Shown one piece after another: positions 57,904 through 64,000 of a DNA stretch of 64,000 nucleotides. A program made the translations under genes and the position numbers. Each line of letters starts with the position of its first letter. The stretch's first letter is position 1. The stretch lies in contig NC_058063.1 of NCBI RefSeq assembly GCF_020085105.1, forward strand, positions 16,477,262 through 16,541,261, in the 5' to 3' direction. The notes beneath the pieces are model-generated. The model had not been told where the DNA came from. It ran no database searches and saw nothing but the letters and a program-made list of their open reading frames with translations. The DNA is from Siniperca chuatsi. Its lineage: Eukaryota; Chordata; Actinopteri; Centrarchiformes; Sinipercidae.

Positions 57904-60179
57904 ATGGACGGTAAGTTAATTTCTTTCAATTATTTCTGTCAGGACTTAACACTGCACATTAAGGTGCAAGATGCAGAAATTTAATTCATAGCTGTTTTGT
58001 TTTTAGTCATTTTTAACAATGCAAAGTTGTTACACTTAAAAGACTACCATCAATCTTTTTATTTTTTCATATTGTCAAACAGTGATAGGTACTGTTCGTA
58101 GAGATTAAATATACAATATGTTCTTGGTCATTAAAATGTAAATGGGCCTCTTTTTGTGTATTAATATCCTTCTTCATTCCCTTATTGTGTCGTGTGGGCT
58201 GTTTAGTAGTATGTGGACCCAAATGCACAGTACCAGGAAGCGGCATGAGGTGAAGTAGCCGGATGGCTACAGCATTTATTGGGGTGATATGGTTTACAGG
58301 CAGGTACAGGCAGACTGGTAGACAGACAGGTAACGAACAGGCAAAAGGCAAATAGGTTACCAGCTGGCAGTGGTGGAAGCAGAGAAGTGAGTCCAAGGTG
58401 GCAAAACAATGTCAATCGGGAGCAGGTAAATTACAAAATCCAGGATCCAGCCAAGGTCCAAGGGAGACACAGAATCCAGAACAGAACTCACAATGAGAAT
58501 GCCAGGGAACAGGGTACAGGAACCAGGTACAACCAAAAGCGCACCAAACAGCAACACACTCAAATGTCAGGAACACTCACAAGACAGGAACAAAACTCCA
58601 GGCTGGAATTACACCACACCATAAACCCACCATCAAGGAACAACAATGACCCCCACACTGAACAAAGACAGAGACCCGGACTAAATACCCTAGGGGAGGT
58701 GAGACAACAAGACACAGGTGCAAACAATTAAGAAAGGGCCAACAATCAAAACTGGAGGGAAAACAAAGCCAGGAAGTAAAACCACAAGACACACAAGGGG
58801 AGGAGAATACTACAAAATAAAACAGGAAATGAAAAATCTTAAACTACCACATATTGTGCTAATGCAGCTATTTTATAAGTGCTTAATGCTTTCCCTTTTC
58901 AAAGAGGATTTTTATTGTAATTGAGCTAATGTGTATTTTCTTACATATGAAAACAACCAAAAGACAAATGTACAGTATTATTGATGGACATTATTCTCTT
59001 TCAGTGTCAAACAGAAGAATTGTCATCTTGGGAAAAACTGGAGCTGGGAAAAGCAGCCTGGCTAACACCATATTTGGAGAGAAACTGTTCAAGATCGACC
59101 ATACTCTCAACTCTGAAACAAGTGAATGTCAAGCAAAAACCAAATCTGTCAATGGAAGAAGCATCACCTTGATTGACACTCCTGGTTTCTTTGACACAGA
59201 TATGTCTGAGGAGGAGCTGAAGCCTGAGATAGTGAGATGTATCACAGAGTGCTCTCCTGGGCCTCATGCTTTTCTCATTGTGCTTAAAGTGGAGAAATTC
59301 ACAGAGCAGGAGCGGGCTGTCATCAACAAAATAAATGAATACTTTTCTGAAGAAGTCTTCAAATATGCAACAGTTGTCTTTACTCATGGAGACCAGTTCC
59401 CTGAAGGACAGACAATTGAGGACTTTGTCAGTCTGAATAAGATGATGAGTGATTTGGTGAAGAAATGTGGCAGCCGGTGCCACGTCATTGATAATAAATA
59501 CTGGAACAAAAATCCAAAGGATAAAAACAGGAGCAACCAGTTCCAGGTGGAGGAGCTTCTTAACACAATAGACAAGATAACTGAGGCAAACAACGGAAGC
59601 TGCTACACTAATGAGATGCTACAAGCAGTGGAGGAAGAAATACAACAAGAGGAGGAGCACATAAGACTGTTATCAGGAAACATGTCAGAGGAAGAGGTCA
59701 GAGAGCAGGCCAAGGGCAGAGTATACACGACGCTTTTGGTCAAATTTGCAGGTACAACAACAGGTTCATTGTTAGGAGCATTTTATGGTGTAGCAGTGAT
59801 GGTTGGATTAGTTGCCACAGTTTTAAATGAGACTTCAAAGCCAGTACAATTACAACAAGCTATAGGCAAACTAGCAAAAGCTGCATTAGGAGGAGGAGCA
59901 GTAATAACAGGAGGAGCAGTACTAACAGGAGGAGCAGAAGGAGGAGTAGCAGGAGCAGCAGTAGCAGGAGGAACAGCTGGAATAACATTAGGCATAGTTA
60001 CAGGGACATCTGCTGCAGTGGGAGCACTAATAGGAGGTGTTACAGGATATCATGCAGCTGAGGGAGCAGACACACCACTGGATGCAGCAAAGAGGGCAGC
60101 AGAGGCTGTCAGGAATGAGGCCCAATCTGTCTTAGATGAAGCAAATGATGTTATGAACAGACTAAGAGCCAAGTTTTAA
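57904..60179 (+). CDS. GIMAP-type AIG1 GTPase, copy 7
   Basis: Exon 1 ATGGACG (57904-57910, donor GTAAGT), exon 2 59005-60179, 393 residues from MDVSNRRIVILGKTGAGKSS. G1 GKTGAGKSS, LIDTPGFFDT, CSPGPHAFLIVLKVEKFTEQ, G4 FTHGDQF (the usual Leu is Phe), RCHVIDNK. The C-terminal region has a hydrophobic GTTTGSLLGAFYGVAVMVGL, then a moderate Gly/Ala tail (ALGGGAVITGGAVLTGGAEG, GVAGAAVAGGTAG), then GTSAAVGALIGGVTGYHAAE. The Gly/Ala stretch has Val/Ile/Leu at spaced positions, more like a genuine membrane helix than the purer repeats of copies 3 and 5. Its intron is enlarged by the insertion at 58187-58850. Its 3' flank is nearly the same as that of copies 1 and 2. Intact. Confidence 0.88.
58187..58850. 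mobile_element. Unclassified ~660-bp insertion in intron of copy 7
   Basis: Other copies read CTTATTGTGCTAATGCAGCT here. In this copy TATTGTG occurs at both edges (about 58184 and 58853) with about 660 bp between, so it is an insertion with a short target duplication. The right part (AACTCCAGGCTGG, GACTAAATACCCTAGGGGAG, CACAGGTGCAAACAATTAAG) has the style of common fish dispersed repeats. The outer bases TGTGG...CCACA could be a solo LTR or short inverted ends. Family unresolved. No intact gene inside. Confidence 0.55.
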
Positions 60180-61320
60180 CAGAGTCATAACCAATAATGA
60201 GCCGTGACTCTTGAAGAAAGGGGAGATAATATATAATTATAAAGCCATATCTCCCTGTAGATCAAATGGAAATCGTGCTCTAAAAATATTGAACCATTGA
60301 GCTGACTATGTTCATTCATATGTAATATGTAATAAGTTGTACTTCTTGTCTGAGCTTCAAACTTCAGACACTTATTCCTGTTTCATGAGCTAACTACAGA
60401 GTGTTGGTTTGATGTGTTGTCCAGTGCATGTACTGTAAACTGTAACCACAAAAAATGAAGATAAAACATTTTTTTACAGCATTCATAAGATCTTAAAAAC
60501 TGTTTAAATAAAACCAGTGTACACTGTTGGCTGTATTTCTGTCTGCTCTTAAAATATTTGTCACTTTTTCCTGTTGCAAAAGCTAACCAGAAAATATCAC
60601 TCAATGTATGTACAACACGATTAAGTCAGTTTGATGCTCCTGCAAAAATAGTTGTGGTTCTTTATGGATTATAATATATCACCAAGGCAAATATGAACAA
60701 TCAATACATTGAAACCTATGGAAAAAATGTATTTGAGTAAATAAAGTTTTTACTTGGTAAGGTAATCAATTTATGAATGGTGCATTGGGATAATTAAAAC
60801 GATTTCATAACAGAGGAGGTAAAATATGTTTATCAAAGATTACTGCAAAGAGTGAAACAAGACTAAGAGTCTACAGCCATGCTAGCAGCTCTGTGAGGCT
60901 GTACGGAGGCACAGCTAATGTCAGCATGCTAACATCCTCATAATGGCAATGCTAACATGATGATGTTCAGTAGGTGTAATGTTAATCATGTCATCATCTT
61001 AGTTTAGTGTGTTAGGTTTTGATAATTAGCACAAAACATATAGTACATTTGAGGCTTATGTCATTGATCGGGTGTTATTAGTTTTGCAGGTATTTGGTCT
61101 TAGACCAAACTACTGCTCAAATTTTGACCTGCTGGTGGTGCAAGATGAAAAGTCAGGGGATCACCAAAGTCATTATTATTCATCCTCTGGGCACCATTGA
61201 TATCTTTCTCAAATTTCATGACAACCTCTCCAATAATTGCCAAGCTATTTCACTAAAAGCCCAAAATATCAACCTTTTCCTATGGAAAAGATTTATTTGA
61301 GTAAATCAAGTTTTTACTTG
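60180..61320. repeat. 3' flank of copy 7
   Basis: Closely matches 27547-28500 (after copy 1) up to about 61140, then departs. No gene; the open frame at 61094 diverges from its counterparts. Confidence 0.78.
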
Positions 61321-62131
61321 GTAAAGTCAGCAGCAACATGAGCAAACACTCACAACTCTCTCACACGAATCTCACAAGTCTCACAACTTTTATCAGACTT
61401 TGATTCAAATATTGCTAAACTCTGATTGGTGCATTCATACATGACATCACCCTTTTCCAATGAAGCCCTGCCCAGATTTGTGCTCATGTAGGACTCCATC
61501 ACCCAGAGTAACAAGCTGCTTGAGAAAAAGTTTTCAGGACCTTAAAGTACCCTTTACTTTACAGTCAATGTATATTTCAGCAGGTAACCAGATCTGTGCC
61601 CTGATGGGACGTTTTATTTGTGTCCAAAAGTCACTAATGTGCTCCTAACATTCCCTTCTCGTCAACCCAACTGACCCCCAGGTCTGAGTACGTGGACCAG
61701 TTGGAATAAGTTCATCTGGACTTACAGCTGAACTATTTGTGTTTGACAGAGTGAAATATTTGTTTATATTTACTGTCTAAACTGACAGTTTCTGCTGTAG
61801 CCGAGTCTCCTACAGGAAACGTCTTGAGCATTTAGTCGAGCAAAGAATTAAGATTAATATTGATGAAAAAAAGTCCTACATGTTTTCCTGTCTTTTATCA
61901 GATTATCATTAAACCAAAAACGTGATGGAATATTTCTATTTAATGGTGGCTATACCGTGAAATGAGATGTGCGTGAGATAACCTACAGTATGCTTTTTTT
62001 TGGACTTCGTCCACTGTGCAACAAGTCAGGAAGTGAAAATGACACAAGATACAGGAAACATATTCAAATACACACTGGCAGTTTTGTCACTCGACTAATT
62101 GTCTCTCCACAGTTACTTCACTTTTCACAAC
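61321..62131 (+). promoter_or_regulatory. Upstream region of copy 8, type B, with ETS-IRF motif
   Basis: Homologous to the blocks before copies 4 and 5, lacking the CAG-rich patch. GGAAGTGAAA is retained at 62029-62038. Confidence 0.45.
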
Positions 62132-64000
62132 ATGGACGTTAATTTCTTTCAGTTATTCCTGTCAGGACTGAACACTGCACATTAAGTTGCAAGATGCAGA
62201 AATGTAAATAATGGTTCTGTTTTAAATAATTTCTGACAGTTTACAGGTCCTAGGCTAAATTTAGATGACGGCCATAGATCTAATTGTGCTTTTGTTTCTT
62301 TTTTTTTTACTTAATGCTAATAGTGATCCTTGCATACTTAGAGTGAAAATTAGAGTGTGTGATTATCATTAATTATTTGATTGCACCGGAGATTTACTCT
62401 GTTCGGAAATTAGCTTAAATCCTCTACAGGAAACGAATCCATTACTCCAACAACTCTACAGAGTGAGACGTCCTCTCTGCTACTGATTGCGTCACGTTCT
62501 TCCAGTTAAACTTTCCTTAATAACATAATCAATGATTTAAGCTTATACATTTAATAGTTTTGAACCAGGACCTCCAGTGGATGAAGTGTCTCGTGAAAAA
62601 TGAGGTGCGCCAAATTTCGTAGTCTACCGCAGAAATTTCAATGTGTCAGATACACATTTAATCAACATTTAGGTAATTATAAGTATCAGACTGGACACAG
62701 TGTTTAGATACCCAATAATAAAGGACTCAGATCGCCAAAATAAAACCCCTGATCATCTCGATTAAAAGCTGTTTACAAAATGATCCTCAGTGTTCTTTAC
62801 CACAATACATTAACTTATATTGTTGAACAGTGATTGGTATACTGTTAGATACATAAGATGTTCTTAATCATTATTTAGCTCGTGGGCCTCTCTTTATGTA
62901 TTGACACCATTATTTATTCTCTTATTGTGCTAATGCAGCTATTTTAGTACAAACAGCTTTCCCTTTCCATTGTGATTTTTGACCAATGAGGATTTTTTTG
63001 TAATTGAGCTCATGTGTCTCTTTTTATATATGAAAACAACCAAAACACACACATGTACAGTATTATTAATTGATTATTCTCTTTCAGTGTCAAACAGGAA
63101 AATTGTCATCCTGGGAAAAACTGGATCTGGGAAAAGCAGCCTGGCTAACACCATATTTGGAGAGAAACTGTGCACGATCGGCCATTCTCCCAACTCTGAA
63201 ACAAGTGAATGTCAAGCAAAAACCAAATCTGTCAATGGAAGAAGCATCACTTTGATTGATACTCCTGGTTTCTTTGACACAGATAGATCTGAGGAGGAGC
63301 TGAAGCCTGAGATAGTGAGGTGTATCACAGAGTGCGCCCCTGGGCCTCATGCTTTTCTCATTGTGCTTAAAGTGGAGAGATTCACAGAGCAGGAGCAGGC
63401 TGTCATCAACAAAATACATCAATACTTTTCTGAAGAAGCTTTAAAATATGCAACAGTTGTCTTTACTTATGGAGACGAGCTCCATGAAGGACAGACAATT
63501 GAGGATTCTGTCTGAATAAGATGATGAGTGATCTGGTGAAGAAATGTGGCAGCCGGTGCCACGTCATTGATAATAAACACTGGAACAAAAATCCAAAGGA
63601 TAAAAACAGGAGCAACCAGTTCCAAGTGGAGGAGCTTCTTAAGTCAATAGACAAGATGGTGATGGAAAACAAGGGAAGCTGCTACACCAATGAGATGCTA
63701 CAAGCAGTGGAGGAAGAAATACAACAAGAGGAGGAGCAGATTAGACTGTTATCAGGAAACATGTCAGAGGAAGAGGTCAGAGTGCAGGCTAAGGTCAATG
63801 TATCCACAAAACTTTTGGTCAGATTAGCAGGTATTGGAACAGGTGCATTGTTAGGAGCTTTGCTTGGTGTAGTAGTGCTGGGTGGATTAGTTGTCAAGCA
63901 GTGATGGGAGGTGTTACAGGATATCATGCAGCTGAGGGAGTAGACACACCACAGGAAGCAGCGAAGAAGGCAATGGAGGCTGTCAAGAGACTCTTACAGT
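62132..64000 (+). pseudogene. GIMAP copy 8, damaged, runs off the right edge
   Basis: Exon 1 ATG at 62132 has lost the donor: other copies read GGACGGTAAGTTAATTT, this one GGACGTTAATTT. Exon 2 begins at 63088 with SNRKIVILGKTGSGKSS and stays open through G3 (LIDTPGFFDT) and the family box (CAPGPHAFLIVLKVERFTEQ), with G4 changed to FTYGDEL. A 4-base deletion near 63508 then shifts the frame. The rest (MMSDLVKKCGSRCHVIDNKH onward) continues in another frame, and a further deletion near 63896 removes the Gly/Ala part so that the next frame stops. The AEGVDTPQEAAKKAMEAVKR tail reaches the window edge. Three independent lesions make it a pseudogene. Confidence 0.82.

Overview
This is nuclear DNA from a ray-finned fish, most likely a percomorph teleost. 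The evidence is GT-AG split genes, abundant (CA)n/(TA)n microsatellites, a full-length Rex3 LINE, other fish-type LINE and hAT debris, and a tandem cluster of AIG1/GIMAP GTPases next to a MYADM-like gene. The order-level guess is inference.

Region 1 (1 to about 16.2 kb, minus strand) is arhgef11 (PDZ-RhoGEF). I place 33 coding exons, from the start codon at 14918 (exon 14884-14918) down to a PH-domain exon at 73-152. The 3' part of the gene lies off the left edge. PDZ, proline-rich, RGS-like, DH and PH regions are visible in order. Introns hold microsatellites and MITEs, including a 533-bp hAT-type element with an 8-bp target duplication.

Region 2 (16.2-23 kb) is mostly non-coding with retro-fragments, followed by an intact myadm-like gene on the plus strand (coding 21083-21934).

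Region 3 (23-64 kb) is a plus-strand GIMAP array. The shared gene structure is a tiny coding exon (ATGGACG, then the donor) and one large coding exon starting TG-TCA-AAC, giving proteins that begin M-D-V-S-N. Four copies look intact (exon 2 at 26573, 33669, 44504 and 59005). A fifth (38575) is intact but lacks the long Gly/Ala tail. One (29948) is a near-perfect 3,375-bp tandem duplicate with a single base missing from an A-run. One (about 47 kb) lacks the P-loop half. One (63088, reaching the right edge) is a pseudogene. Three loci (24.1, 55.8 and 57.0 kb) share an internal deletion that fuses the P-loop to the C-terminal tail.

The array is mosaic. The 3' end of myadm was carried along in duplications (50.4 kb, and a 3' flank remnant at 40.9 kb). 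A Rex3 element later inserted into the intron of one deleted GIMAP copy. LINE fragments separate subclusters. There are two kinds of proximal promoter: one with a perfect ISRE match (GAAANNGAAACT), the other with an ETS-IRF composite match (GGAANNGAAA). If functional, this makes the cluster an immune-responsive GTPase family in which promoters, GTPase segments and hydrophobic tails have been shuffled by duplication and gene conversion. All assignments are from reading the sequence and from memory of the families; no search was run.
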